Part shown: positions 34,873 to 44,800 of the stretch, one piece after another
How positions within the stretch are numbered: position 1 is the stretch's first letter
How the letters are laid out: each line of letters starts with the position of its first letter
Source: JAPPLB01 sp965204095
GTDB lineage: Bacteria; Acidobacteriota; Terriglobia; Bryobacterales; UBA6623
DNA: 64,000 nt
Direction of reading: 5' to 3'
Assembly: GCA_965204095.1 (NCBI GenBank)
Contig: OZ241991.1
Span: 6,014,001 to 6,078,000, forward strand
Position numbers and translations under genes: made by a program
The notes under the pieces: generated by a model
Told to the model about the DNA's origin: nothing
The model's database searches: none
What the model saw: only the letters and a program-made list of their open reading frames with translations

Positions 34873-36363
34873 CTAGGTGATGATTTCCTCCACGACTCGG
34901 GCCGGGAACTGATCCGTCAAGCGTTCCTGGAGCCCATGGCGCTCGAAGACCAGGTCGCGGAAGTTCATTCCCAGCAGATGAAGGATCGTTGCGTGGAAAT
35001 CGTGAACGCTGGTGCGGTTCTCTTGCGCCGCGTGACCAAACTCGTCCGTCGCGCCGTAGATCGTTCCGCCTTTCGCGCCGCCGCCGGCCAGCCAGACGCT
35101 GAAGCCGGGCGGCCCATGATCGCGGCCGGCACTCTCGGCGTTCACGTTCTTTTGGGACAGCGGCAAGCGCCCGAATTCGCCGCCCCAAATCACGAGCGTG
35201 GAATCCAGCAGATCCCGTTGCTTCAGGTCGGCCAGCAACGCCGCGACAGGCTTGTCGGTCTTGCCGCAAGCGTACCGCAGGCCTTTGACGAGGTTCGAAT
35301 GCGAATCCCAAATCTGTGACTCGATGTAGAGTTGCACAAACCGCACGCCGCGCTCGACGAGGCGCCGCGCCATCAGACAGCGCTTCCCATAGGAGTGCGT
35401 CAGGCTGTCGTTGAGGCCGTAGGCCTCGCGGGTCTTCTCATCCTCTTGCGAGACATCGAGCGCGTCACCCGCTTCCAACTGCATGCGCGCCGCCAGCTCA
35501 TAGCTGGAAATCCGGCCGTCGAGGCTGGGTTGGAAAGGACGCTTTTCGCGATGCGCAGCGTCCAGTTTCCGTAACAAGCGCCGCTCGGCATCGGCCAGCC
35601 CCTCGGGCCATTCCGGTCGTGAATCGAGGTTCATTACCGGCGGCCCCTCGGCGCGAAACCGCGTGCCCTGGTAGATCGGCGGGAGCCACGCGGACTGCCA
35701 ATTGGAAATCCCGTTGATCGGCAGGCCCTTCGGGTCGTCGAGCACCACGTAGGCGGGCAGATTCTGGTTCTCCGTCCCGAGCCCATACGCCACCCAGGCG
35801 CCGATGGACGGCCGAGTCGACACCGTGCGGCCCGAATGCATCAGGAACAGCGCCGGCTCGTGGTTGAAGTGACCGCCGTACATCGATCGGATCAGCGCCA
35901 CATCATCGACGTGCTTGGCGAAGTACGGCATGATCTCCGAGACATCCATGCCGCATTGGCCGTATTTCTGAAACTTGAACGGCGACGGCAGCAGGCCCTC
36001 CGACTCGTGGGGCGATGTAATGTCCGTCGTCATCTCGCGTACGGGAACCTGACCGGCGTACTTCTCGAGCGCCGGCTTGGGGTCAAGCAGGTCTACCTGA
36101 CTCGGCCCGCCGTTCATGAAGAGGTGAATGACCGCCTTGGCCTTGGGCTCGAAATGTGTCGGTTGCGGACTGAGATCGTAGACTTCCCGCCCGTGGGCGG
36201 CAGCGGCCATCGCTGGGTTCGATCGGAACAGATCGGCTCCCAGCAGCGACGCCAGAGCCGCTCCGTGGAGTCCGTCCCCGAGCCGCGAGAAGAAATCGCG
36301 TCGGCTTGGACGGCGATTCCTTTTGGGGGATCGTGGGCCTTCGGTCGGTTGATTCATCACCAT
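34873..36363 (-). CDS. DUF1501 protein (PSD1 partner)
   Basis: A 496-residue DUF1501 protein. RRPSRRDFFSRLGDGLHGAAL is a twin-arginine signal. Hallmarks: FMNGGPSQVDLLDPKPALE, RSMYGGHFNHEPALFLM, GLGTENQNLPAYVVLDDPKG, WDSHSNL, GGEFGRLPLSQ and GRDHGPPGFS. It starts 2 bases after the stop of the PSD1 gene (ATG at 36363, another ATG at 36357), so both are one operon. Exported complex partner of the PSD1 protein, by family association; a polysaccharide- or sulfated-substrate-related role is often proposed but unproven. Confidence 0.93.
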   Translation of the reverse strand: MVMNQPTEGPRSPKRNRRPSRRDFFSRLGDGLHGAALASLLGADLFRSNPAMAAAAHGREVYDLSPQPTHFEPKAKAVIHLFMNGGPSQVDLLDPKPALEKYAGQVPVREMTTDITSPHESEGLLPSPFKFQKYGQCGMDVSEIMPYFAKHVDDVALIRSMYGGHFNHEPALFLMHSGRTVSTRPSIGAWVAYGLGTENQNLPAYVVLDDPKGLPINGISNWQSAWLPPIYQGTRFRAEGPPVMNLDSRPEWPEGLADAERRLLRKLDAAHREKRPFQPSLDGRISSYELAARMQLEAGDALDVSQEDEKTREAYGLNDSLTHSYGKRCLMARRLVERGVRFVQLYIESQIWDSHSNLVKGLRYACGKTDKPVAALLADLKQRDLLDSTLVIWGGEFGRLPLSQKNVNAESAGRDHGPPGFSVWLAGGGAKGGTIYGATDEFGHAAQENRTSVHDFHATILHLLGMNFRDLVFERHGLQERLTDQFPARVVEEIIT

Positions 36364-36365
36364 CC

Positions 36366-39300
36366 TCAGTCGATAAAGCTGAACTCGGCCGAGTTGAGCA
36401 TCGTGTGGCAGTAACTCGCCAGCGCCAGCCAACGCGACTTCCACCCCATCGGCGCCGGATCCTGGTCCTTCGTGAGCCGCTCGAGCCACATTCCCCCGAA
36501 CTCGTTGAGAGCCGCAAGGCTGTCCCGCTTCTCGTCGGCGCTGGGCCGCCGTGACAAGGTCCGCACAAATACGGCTTCGACTTGTTCCGCCGGGTCCGTC
36601 CCGACCTCATCCATCAATCGTCCCGCCATGTATCGCGAGTGTTCCCATACGTCCGTACCGTTCATCATCTGCAGCGCTTGCGTGGGGACCTGCGACTGCC
36701 GCCGCTCGATGCAGTTCGGCGTCATGCGGGGCAGATCGTAGGCATCCAGCAATGTGAGCGGTTTTTGCATTTTCTGCGTGACGTAGAGGCTACGCCGAAA
36801 ACCGTTGGTCGACCCTTCCGCGACGACCTCCTTGTTTTCCTTGATTTCCAGTTTCGAAGGCGGCCCGTACATCTCCTCATCCAACCGTCCGCTGACACGC
36901 AGGATCGAATCGTAGAGCGTTTCCGCATCCATGCGCCGCAACGGCATGCGGCTGAACAGCTCATTTTCGGGATCTGCCGCCTCGAGGGCTTCGCTCGTCT
37001 GTGATGTCTGGCGATAGGCCGTCGACGTCATCATCAGGCGGTGCATGTGCTTGATGCTCCAGCCGCTCGCGACGAACTCGGTGGCGAGCCAGTCCAACAG
37101 TTCCGGGTGGGAGGGCGGCAGCCCCGAGCGGCCAAAGTTCGCCGGGCTCGCAACGATTCCGCGCCCGAAGTGGCGCATCCAGAGCTGATTTACGAGCACG
37201 CGGGACGTCAATGGATGATTCGGTTGCGTCAGCCATCTCGCCAGCGCCAGCCGGCGGCCGCTGGATTCCGCGCCTTCGTACGGAGTCTCGATCTCATACG
37301 GCCGGAGTCCCACTTTGAGCACCGAGGGAACACCCGGCTCAACGGCCTGCACGGGCGTCACCGGATCGCCGCGCTGCAACAGGTACGAGACGGAGGACTC
37401 ACCGCCCATATCCATCAGGACACGAATGTGCGGCTCCGGCAACAACTGCCCCTTCGTAGCATTCAAGTCCTTTTGAATGGGATCGACCCGGCCGGCGATC
37501 TCGGGATATTCCTTCTTCAGTTGGGGGCTCGTGATCTCGATGGTCTTCGCAAACTTGCGCGCCAGGTACTGCTGGACGCTTGTTCGCTGGTCCTTGGGCG
37601 TGTTACCGAGCGTCCGTAAGTCGTCTCGAACTCCCTCGGGCAATTCGGCGAGCCTCTTTTCGAGCAGCTTTTTGCGATACGGCCCTTCTTCCCGCGCCAA
37701 CGCCTTCTCGAGTTGCTCGATCTTTTCCTGCAAAGGTGTGTTGTGCTCCTTGACCGCTCGTTTCTCGCTGTCGAGCGCCAGGTCGAGTTGCCGCTTCTTG
37801 GGCGGCATCCAGTCGTAGGGGTCGTAGGCCGTTTGCAGGATCGCGCTGAAGCGATAGTAATCCCGCTGTGGAATCGGATCGTACTTGTGGTCGTGGCACC
37901 GCGCGCAGCCCACCGTGATGCCCATGACCGCGGATGTGATCACCTGAATCTCGTCAGCGATGATGTTCATCCGCTCCGGGATGAAGCCGCGTTCGGGGGC
38001 GTCGGTCGGGTCCGACGCGGTGCGCAGAAAGCCTGTCGCCGCCAGCCGGTCGATCAAGTCCTGCGTCACTTCCTGATCGCGGTAGTCGCCCAGCTCGTCG
38101 CCGGCGATCTGCTCCATCAGAAACCGGTCATACGACTTGTCACTGTTGAGTGCCCGGACCACGTAGTCGCGATAACGCCATGCAAACGTTCGAGGGTTGT
38201 CGTGGTTCCCGAAACCTTCCGAATCGCTATGCCCGGCGAGGTCCAGCCAGTGCCGCGCCCACCGCTCGCCGTATCGGGACGAGTCCAACAACCGATCGAC
38301 GATCCTCTCATACGCGTCGGGACGCAGGTCCGCCAGGTATTCCTTGACTTCCTCCTGTGTCGGCGGCATCCCGATCAGATCCAGGTACGCTCGGCGCATG
38401 AGTTGCACGCGCTCGGCTTCTCGTGAGTAGGTCAGGCCCTTCGTTGAGAGCTTCCGCAAGAGGAAGGCATCGATCGGGTTCTTGACGCTTTCGCTGGATT
38501 CGACGGTGGGGACCTCCGGGCGCTTGGGCGGCAGGAACGACCAGAAACGCCGGGCTTCATCACTCACCAACGGGTCGTTCTCCAAATCCACCGCCAGCGT
38601 TTCTCTTGGCGGTCCTTCCGGCGCGCCGGCGGCGATCCAGCGCCGAACCTTTTGCAGCTCGTTTTCCGTCAGTGGACGGACCGAGTTCTTCAGTTGCAGT
38701 TCGGGGGGCGGCATCTCGCCCGACTCGATCCGTTGAATGAGCAGGCTGCCGTCGGGGTTGCCGCGGATCAGGGCCGGACCCGACTTGCCGCCCTTGATCC
38801 GTCCCGCCACCGTTCGGAGATCCAGGCCGCCCTCCTGCTTCCGCTTGCCATGGCAGGCCACGCAGCGGATCTGGAAAATGGGCAGGATCTCGTGCTCGGT
38901 CAGTTCCTCGTCACCCGGACCCGAGGCTTGCGTCAACTCCGCGTCGTTGCGCGGCGCCCCTTTGTCGATCCAGAGCCGCAGCGTGTCAATGTGCTCTTGA
39001 GGAAGTCGTGCATCGCCGGGCGGCATCACGCCGGACACCACCTTTTCCAGCAGCAAGCTCGATGCCGAAGATCCCGCCACCACGGCCGGACCCGATTTGC
39101 CGCCCTTGACGATCGTCTCCTTCGACCGCAGATCGAGTCCTGCCTGCGGAGACGTATCCCCGTGGCAGGCTATGCAGTTCTCCTTGAAGATCCGCCCGAC
39201 CTCTCCCTCGAAGGTCGGTGTTGTTCCCGCAGCGCCGTCAACCTGTCCGGCGCAAAGAACCATCAGCAGAGCCGTGCAAGGGAGTACGCCGGCCAGACTC

Positions 39301-39377
39301 CTCCGCCACGATGCTCGCCGCGGCCGCAAGGCTGCTCCGGACAGGCCGCTGAAACGCGTGATGAATGCCTCTCTCAC
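36366..39377 (-). CDS. PSD1 / planctomycete cytochrome C domain protein (DUF1549-DUF1553)
   Basis: A 1003-residue exported protein. It has a hydrophobic leader, two planctomycete cytochrome c domains with CIACH and CVACH haem motifs (about residues 67 and 170), then DUF1549 (IDAFLLRKLSTKGLTYSREA ... ARHWLDLAGHSDSEGFGNHDN, with a further CARCH), a coiled-coil linker (about 560-640) and DUF1553 (RRLALARWLTQPNHPLTSRV, ALQMMNG). Known only from bioinformatics; it is thought to transfer electrons in the periplasm. Cotranscribed with the downstream DUF1501 gene. Confidence 0.93.
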   Translation of the reverse strand: MREAFITRFSGLSGAALRPRRASWRRSLAGVLPCTALLMVLCAGQVDGAAGTTPTFEGEVGRIFKENCIACHGDTSPQAGLDLRSKETIVKGGKSGPAVVAGSSASSLLLEKVVSGVMPPGDARLPQEHIDTLRLWIDKGAPRNDAELTQASGPGDEELTEHEILPIFQIRCVACHGKRKQEGGLDLRTVAGRIKGGKSGPALIRGNPDGSLLIQRIESGEMPPPELQLKNSVRPLTENELQKVRRWIAAGAPEGPPRETLAVDLENDPLVSDEARRFWSFLPPKRPEVPTVESSESVKNPIDAFLLRKLSTKGLTYSREAERVQLMRRAYLDLIGMPPTQEEVKEYLADLRPDAYERIVDRLLDSSRYGERWARHWLDLAGHSDSEGFGNHDNPRTFAWRYRDYVVRALNSDKSYDRFLMEQIAGDELGDYRDQEVTQDLIDRLAATGFLRTASDPTDAPERGFIPERMNIIADEIQVITSAVMGITVGCARCHDHKYDPIPQRDYYRFSAILQTAYDPYDWMPPKKRQLDLALDSEKRAVKEHNTPLQEKIEQLEKALAREEGPYRKKLLEKRLAELPEGVRDDLRTLGNTPKDQRTSVQQYLARKFAKTIEITSPQLKKEYPEIAGRVDPIQKDLNATKGQLLPEPHIRVLMDMGGESSVSYLLQRGDPVTPVQAVEPGVPSVLKVGLRPYEIETPYEGAESSGRRLALARWLTQPNHPLTSRVLVNQLWMRHFGRGIVASPANFGRSGLPPSHPELLDWLATEFVASGWSIKHMHRLMMTSTAYRQTSQTSEALEAADPENELFSRMPLRRMDAETLYDSILRVSGRLDEEMYGPPSKLEIKENKEVVAEGSTNGFRRSLYVTQKMQKPLTLLDAYDLPRMTPNCIERRQSQVPTQALQMMNGTDVWEHSRYMAGRLMDEVGTDPAEQVEAVFVRTLSRRPSADEKRDSLAALNEFGGMWLERLTKDQDPAPMGWKSRWLALASYCHTMLNSAEFSFID

Positions 39378-39511
39378 GGTTGTCTTCTACCTGCTTGTAA
39401 CAGATTACAGCACGATTCGGGATCGACTTCAATCCCTGTGCGGGCGGGGAGTGATTGCGGAACATCCGTCGCCCGCATGCTCCGATCTTCTTCTAAGCGG
39501 CCATGCGGTTC

Positions 39512-39545
39512 ACGAAACACGAGACACGAAACACGAGACACGGCC
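39512..39545. repeat. 7-bp tandem repeat array (CACGARA type)
   Basis: The run CACGAAACACGAGACACGAA and its continuation repeats every 7 bases (CACGAAA/CACGAGA alternating), more than four units. It lies in the 226-bp gap upstream of the PSD1 gene, with no family A element next to it. Confidence 0.85.
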
Positions 39546-39604
39546 TTGAATGCATCGCCAAAGCCGGGCGCGTCAGTTTGCTGGGTCTGACGCTTGCCTT
39601 GATG

Positions 39605-40015
39605 TCAGCGGTCCTCCCGTGACTGCTGGATATAGCGGACTGCGGCGCGAGCAAGCAGCCCCGAGCGCGTTTCTCCTTCGCGGGCCGCGAACTCGTCGAC
39701 GATGGCCAGCACACGCGCTGGCATCGTGATGTTGACCCGCGTCGACCGGCTCGACAGCTTGGAAACGTCGACGTCGACGAGAGCCCATATCCCGTTCCCG
39801 TGGTCTTTGTTGGCTTGGTGTGCTTCCAGTGATGTCTTCTCGGGAATAGGCTCGCCGTCCATGAGCAGTCCTTCGAGATGACAGGCCACGGCCTCGTGAG
39901 CGGACTCGATGGTTTCCTCCAGCGTATCGCCCGCTGAAAAGCAGCCGGGAAGGTCCGGCACGGTGACCCCGTAACCGCTCTCTTCGTCTTTGTGAATCAC
40001 GATCGGGAATTGCAT
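39605..40015 (-). CDS. hicB: HicB-family antitoxin
   Basis: A 136-residue HicB. The partially degraded RNase-H-like N-terminal fold (MQFPIVIHKDEESGYGVTVPDLPGCFSAGDTLEETIESAHEAVACH) is followed by a ribbon-helix-helix (TRVNITMPARVLAIVDEFA) at the C-terminus that would bind the operator. GGAGG lies 8 bases before the ATG. Its ATG overlaps the original hicA stop (TGATG), showing the normal hicA-hicB coupling before hicA was split. Confidence 0.9.
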   Translation of the reverse strand: MQFPIVIHKDEESGYGVTVPDLPGCFSAGDTLEETIESAHEAVACHLEGLLMDGEPIPEKTSLEAHQANKDHGNGIWALVDVDVSKLSSRSTRVNITMPARVLAIVDEFAAREGETRSGLLARAAVRYIQQSREDR

Positions 40016-40472
40016 CAGCGATCCTCCCATTTCCATTCGGCTTGGCGGTAGATGTTGCGCAGCGTCCCTATCAGCCCGTGGTAAGAGTCCCGTGGAAGGC
40101 GCGGCGGGCTCCTGCGGTCGCTCGGCGCGAAGTGAGGAGGATGGCGATCCGGGTGATCTCCTCCGACGAACGACAAAGCCGACGGCCGCAAACGTCCGTC
40201 GCCCGAAGGGTTACGCGCCACTTCTGCTCGGCTGCGCGGCGAGTTCGGCGCCGTGTTCCTGGAGCGGCCAGGTGTTACGCAATTGGCCATGGGGCGCGTA
40301 ACGCCGCCCGCGTGACTCTTACCACGGGCTGTTTGGGGATGTCCTTGGTCGGATGCTTGACGGTGACGCGCCCCGCCTTCTTGGGGTGCATGAAATGATG
40401 ATGGCTTCCTCGCGTGTTTCGAAGCACCCAACCGTCCTGTTTGAGTTTCCGAATGACGCCTATGCTGCTCAA
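40015..40472 (-). pseudogene. hicA: hicA toxin gene split by a family B repeat
   Basis: From a TTG at 40472, 47 codons encode the HicA core: SSIGVIRKLKQDGWVLRNTR, then GSHHHFMHPKKAGRVTVKHP and TKDIPK, with the catalytic His region intact. At 40331 a 260-bp family B repeat interrupts it. After the repeat, 40071-40015 encodes the missing end IGTLRNIYRQAEWKWEDR and the TGA that overlaps hicB. Joining the two gives a normal 65-residue HicA. In the present state translation runs into the repeat, adding QPVVRVTRAALRAPWPIA and stopping at 40275, so a 65-residue chimera could be made. Activity of the chimera is unknown. Confidence 0.85.
40072..40331 (+). repeat. Family B repeat, inside hicA
   Basis: About 260 bp with 18-bp terminal inverted repeats CAGCCCGTGGTAAGAGTC / GACTCTTACCACGGGCTG. 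Inside are short inverted pairs (GGGTTACGCGCC, GGCGCGTAACGCC). Clean insertion with no obvious target duplication. The second copy is at 54317-54574, about 85-90% identical by eye. Confidence 0.92.
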
Positions 40473-40478
40473 ATGCGT

Positions 40479-40484
40479 ATTATA
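40479..40484 (-). promoter_or_regulatory. -10 element immediately before hicA
   Basis: TATAAT on the minus strand, ending 6 bases before the TTG at 40472. If used, the transcript starts at the codon itself (leaderless). The surrounding GTATAATAC is nearly palindromic and could also be the HicB operator; that is inference. Confidence 0.4.
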
Positions 40485-40592
40485 CACACTAACGGCGTCT
40501 GCTCGATCATGCATCGGCTGGTGGCCCGCTACAGGCGAAAGACCGTTACACTCTATTTCTCGCACTTGATCCCAACAGAGGGGGTTTCTGCA

Positions 40593-41579
40593 ATGGAACG
40601 ACGTGATTGGATGCAGGCGATGCTGGCGGGGAGCGCGGGCCTTGCCGTGGCGAGCGCCGGCGCGCAGACAGGCGTTTATATGCCTGCGACGCACGCCCGG
40701 CAGGATACCGAGCTCTACGTCGAGCGCGACGAGCCGGGCCGGCCGCACCAGGGCAAGGTGTTGGCCGCCATCCAGCCGCATAACGACGACATGCCGATTT
40801 ACTACGCCGGTGCGGCCGCGAAGATGATCAACGAGGGATATACGGCGTACCTGATTCGAACCACGAACGACGAAAAGCCTGGGCCGGGGACATTGGCCGA
40901 CACCAACAAGGCGAACGAGATCGACAATTTCGAAGTGGGCCGGGTGATGGGCTTCAAGAAGGTGTACGACTTGGGCTACCGCAACCACCGCATGGACAAC
41001 GTTTCGATTGTCGAAGTGCGGGCGCGGTTGATCTTCCTTTTCCGGCTGTTGAAAGTGAACACCATCATCACCTACGACACTTGGGGCCACTATGACCGCA
41101 ACCCTGACCATTGGATGACGGCCCGGGCGGTGGAAACAGCGCTCTGGATGGCGGGTGGACGCAAGGACTATCCCGAGCACTTCGATGCCGGCTTGGAGCC
41201 GTCGCGGATTCGGGAAACCTACTACTACGCGCGAGGTCCGCAGTTGGTCAACCGGATCGTGGATATCTCGTCGGTGATCGATGTCAAGGCGAAGTCGCTA
41301 CAGGTTTGCCAGACCCAGGGCCCGGGCGGCTCGCGGGGGTCGCGTCTCAAGAAAGAACTGGCCGGGAAGGGACTGCAACTGCCGCTGCTGCGGGGTGACG
41401 ACGAGTCGGCCGATATCGCCTACATCAAGGAGTTTGCCCTGGAGCACAACCGGACCCTGGGCAGGAAGTACGGATTGGAGTGGGCCGAGAAGTATCACTA
41501 TTGGGGCCCCTCGGTTCTGGCTGGACAGGGAACGGGACGCGTCAACCAGTATGTCGAGGAAAATGCGGTCCCGTTATAG
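40593..41579 (+). CDS. PIG-L family deacetylase
   Basis: A 328-residue PIG-L/LmbE-like protein. A leader MERRDWMQAMLAGSAGLAVASAGA may be a Tat-like or simple signal. The metal site motif is PHNDD (residues 66-70, the family has PHPDDE or PHxDD), followed by YDTWGHYDRNPDHWMTARAVETALWM with the distal His pair. Such enzymes deacetylate N-acetylglucosamine conjugates. GGGGG precedes the ATG. I prefer this start over one 80 codons upstream that lies in the hicA region. Confidence 0.87.
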   Translation: MERRDWMQAMLAGSAGLAVASAGAQTGVYMPATHARQDTELYVERDEPGRPHQGKVLAAIQPHNDDMPIYYAGAAAKMINEGYTAYLIRTTNDEKPGPGTLADTNKANEIDNFEVGRVMGFKKVYDLGYRNHRMDNVSIVEVRARLIFLFRLLKVNTIITYDTWGHYDRNPDHWMTARAVETALWMAGGRKDYPEHFDAGLEPSRIRETYYYARGPQLVNRIVDISSVIDVKAKSLQVCQTQGPGGSRGSRLKKELAGKGLQLPLLRGDDESADIAYIKEFALEHNRTLGRKYGLEWAEKYHYWGPSVLAGQGTGRVNQYVEENAVPL

Positions 41580-41641
41580 CTTCAGGCATTGCATCCGGAT
41601 AGTACTCTCAAGTCATTGATAAAAAGTATCTTTCCACTTCA

Positions 41642-41818
41642 ACCTGTTCATCGATGTGGCGAGGCGAAGTGCGCGAGAGGGCCGTCAGGACGAGGCGCGA
41701 GCCGCTTGGCGCGCGCAGGCGTACTTGACAGTACGTTGAGCACGGCAAGCAAGCGCAACGAAGTCCTGGCGGTCGTATCGTGTGCTTCGACCGTCGGGTG
41801 GTGAGAAATGCAGGCTAG
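41642..41818 (-). repeat. Family A repeat, 183-bp form that supplies a stop codon
   Basis: Reverse-oriented relative of 1271-1454 and 9833-10016 (GCGAGGCGAAGTGCGCGAG, GTACTTGACAGTACG, GTCGGGTGGTGAGAAATGCA). Its left end is worn. The terminal CTA at 41815-41817 is the TAG stop of the TonB receptor. Confidence 0.92.
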
Positions 41819-44800
41819 AACGTTACTTTCGTCATCAACTGGAACGTTCTGGGAAACCCACGGTTGCCATCGATGCGTCCGAACTCGCTTGTTCCGAACA
41901 CGGTGGATGGCCCGCGCCAGTTGACTCCGTTCAACACGTTGATGAACTCGAACCGGAACGTGAGGTTCGCATCCTCGAATAGCGGTGTGGCCTTCTCGAA
42001 TGCCACATCCCAGTTGACGAACCGCGGCGTTCTGGCCGTTGCCGTCGTTCGCGGCGCGGCGCTCACCTGAAGGCCTGGCGTCGGCGCGACGGAACCCGCG
42101 GTAATGTACCGTGCGGTATTGCCGAGCGGGTCGCCCCCTCCGGATACGTCCACGTTCGCCGGGCGCTGGTGACTGAACCCGTAAGCGCTCAACGGATTCG
42201 CGTTTTGAGTGATGACGAGTGGGAAGCCACTGCGCACCGTGGACGCCAGCGAGGCCGTCCAGCCTCCCAGCAACTTGTCTTTGCCCGGCAGCCGGTACAT
42301 GAGATTGAGGTTGACGTTGTGCGGCGCATGCAGGAGCGAGGGCGAGTAATCCTGTTCCAGCACGGGGCATTTCTGGAAAGCGCACTCGTCCGGGGTGTTG
42401 TAGACCGAACTGGTCTCGCTCTCCACCAACGTGTTGGATTCGTAGATGTTGTCCCTGTGCCTCGTGAACGTGTAGTTGAGCCGTGCGCCCCAACGGTCGC
42501 TGAATCGTTTTTCGAACTCGAACCGCAGTGAATGGTAGAACGACTTGCCGCCGCTGACGTGGCGGGCGTACACATTGCGGAAATGAGGATAGGGACGGAG
42601 CAACTGCCCGAGCGGCAGCGTCCTTTCATGGGCGAAGGAGCCGAAATTCGAGTTGCCATGGAACGGATTCGGATAGTGTTCGTTCAACCGGCCGCCGAGC
42701 GCCAGGTACGAATCGGATAACTGGTTGATGTTGACCACCGAGTCGAAGGTCCCTCCGATGGGCAAGTCGGTCCCCTTGCTGCCGACGTATCCGGCCTTGA
42801 CCACTGCGGTGTCGCCGATGTTGCGCTGAAGGTCCAGGGACCATTTCTGGATGTACGGAGAGTCGCGGTATTGCTCGTTGAAGTAGACGTCCCCGCTGAT
42901 GTTCTGGAGGCGCCGGTTGGCGTTGCCGACCGGGTCGAGGATGCCGTGCGGGAATGGAACGGATGCCGACGCCTCGGGAGGAGTGACGCCGTCCACGCTG
43001 GTTTCGAGATTGGTCACCGCCGAATACCCGTACGTTCCGATCTCGGACGCGCCCGTGCCGCTCGGAATCGCATACGGAGCCCAGAAGACGGCGTATCCGC
43101 CCCGCAGAACGGTTCCCGCGCTCAGGCTGTAGGCGAATCCGATCCTGGGTCCGACCTTGATCGGCGGCGGGTTCCACTGGTGGCTGGGATGGCCGTCGAC
43201 ACCGGCGTACATGAGTCCGCCTCTCAGGGGGAAACCGGGAAGCGGCGCGTCGATCTCAGGCGCAACGGCCGCCTCCACCGGAAACGGCTGCGTGCGGTCC
43301 CAACCGACCGCAAAATCGTTGCTGTCTTCCTTGAGGCCCGTTTCCCTCTCGAGACGAAGCCCGAGATTGAGGACGAGGTTCGACGTGGCTCTCCAATCGT
43401 TCTGGACGAACCCGCCGAAGTAGTCCAGGAAGAGATTCGCCCTCGCGCCGAGCGTCGCCCTGCCGGCGGACGGCACGCCCAGCAGCAGATCGGCAAGCCC
43501 GCTGCCCGAGCCGGTTTCGGGGCTCGCCGGATTCGGGCCCTGCGTGAATCTCTTGCCGAAACGCAGCGAAAACCCGTGTCCGAAATCCAGAGTGCGCAGG
43601 CCGAGCCGGCGCCACTGCGCGCCGTACTTCAACGTGTGGTTCCCGATGAATTGCGAGAAGGTTCCGCTCACCTCGCGGGAAAGCCACTGAATATCGTTGT
43701 TGCTGTTCGACCCATGGGTGTGCCCGTCGTCGCCGTACTCCGCGACATGGATCAAAGGAAACTGCCCCTCGTAGCCGTCCTGGGCGTAGATCTTGTCCAG
43801 GAAACCGCCTTGGATGCCAAGCTGGCTCCGAATCTCCTCTTTGCTGTATAAGGGATTCTCCCTGGAATCGTTGAAATAAGTCTGACCGTACCTCAGGTTC
43901 AGCACCGACGTGGTCGTGACGACGAAGGTGTTGTTGACCGCCAGGGCATGGACGTCCCGCCCGAGGATCGATGAGCCAAGAGCGAACGCCGGCGGCGATT
44001 CTGCATTCAGAAGGTCCTGGTAGTGACCGAAACCCGGCTCTTCCGATGTGTAGTAGAGGTACGTCGCGGTAAGCTGCCAGTTGTCGTTGACCGTGTGGTT
44101 CAGGTTGCCGGTGGTCTGCAGCGCCTGCACCGTCTGGATGCCCGAAGTCGAACGCAGTCCGCCGCCGGGGTCGAGGCTCGCCAGCATCCGTGTCAAGGCC
44201 GAGCCGGTCGGATCCAGCAGGGTCTCCGGAATGCGGTTGTTGGAAAACGGGCGCCGCTGGCCGTTCGCATCTCTATCGAACGGGTTGTAGATGTTCGATC
44301 CGCTCTCGGAAAAATCGCCCCGGGTCTCGACCGCAGTCGGAATCGCAATCGACGTGTTCTCGATGGCGTCGTCGGAAAACCCCTCTGCGGCGAGCCAGAA
44401 GAACGTGCGGTCCTTATCGATGGGTCCCCCGAATGAACCTCCCGCCAGGTTGTAGGGAGCGGCAGTGAGGTCTTGCTGGTCGAGTACGCCCGAATCGAGC
44501 TCTTGCTGCTGAAAATAGCCCAGTTTTCTCCAGAACGTGTTCAGCTTGGCGGGACGGAATTGATACAGGGCGCTCCCCGCCCACTGGTTCGTGCCGCTGC
44601 GGTGAATCGTGTTGAATACTCCTCCGCCCGTCCGGCCCATCTCGGCGTCGTAGGTGTTCGTCTGCACCTTCATCTCTTGGACGGCTTCGAAGATGGGAAT
44701 GATCACGGAACGGTTTCGCAAGTCGGTCATCGAAACGCCGTCGACCGTGTAGTTGTTGCCGCGCAGCGGCCCGCCTCCCAGTGACAGCAACGATGAATTT

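Noticed and set aside
39512..39545. Heptamer arrays as CRISPR
   Set aside because: Units are 7 bases with no spacers between, and there are no cas genes in the window. They are plain tandem repeats.
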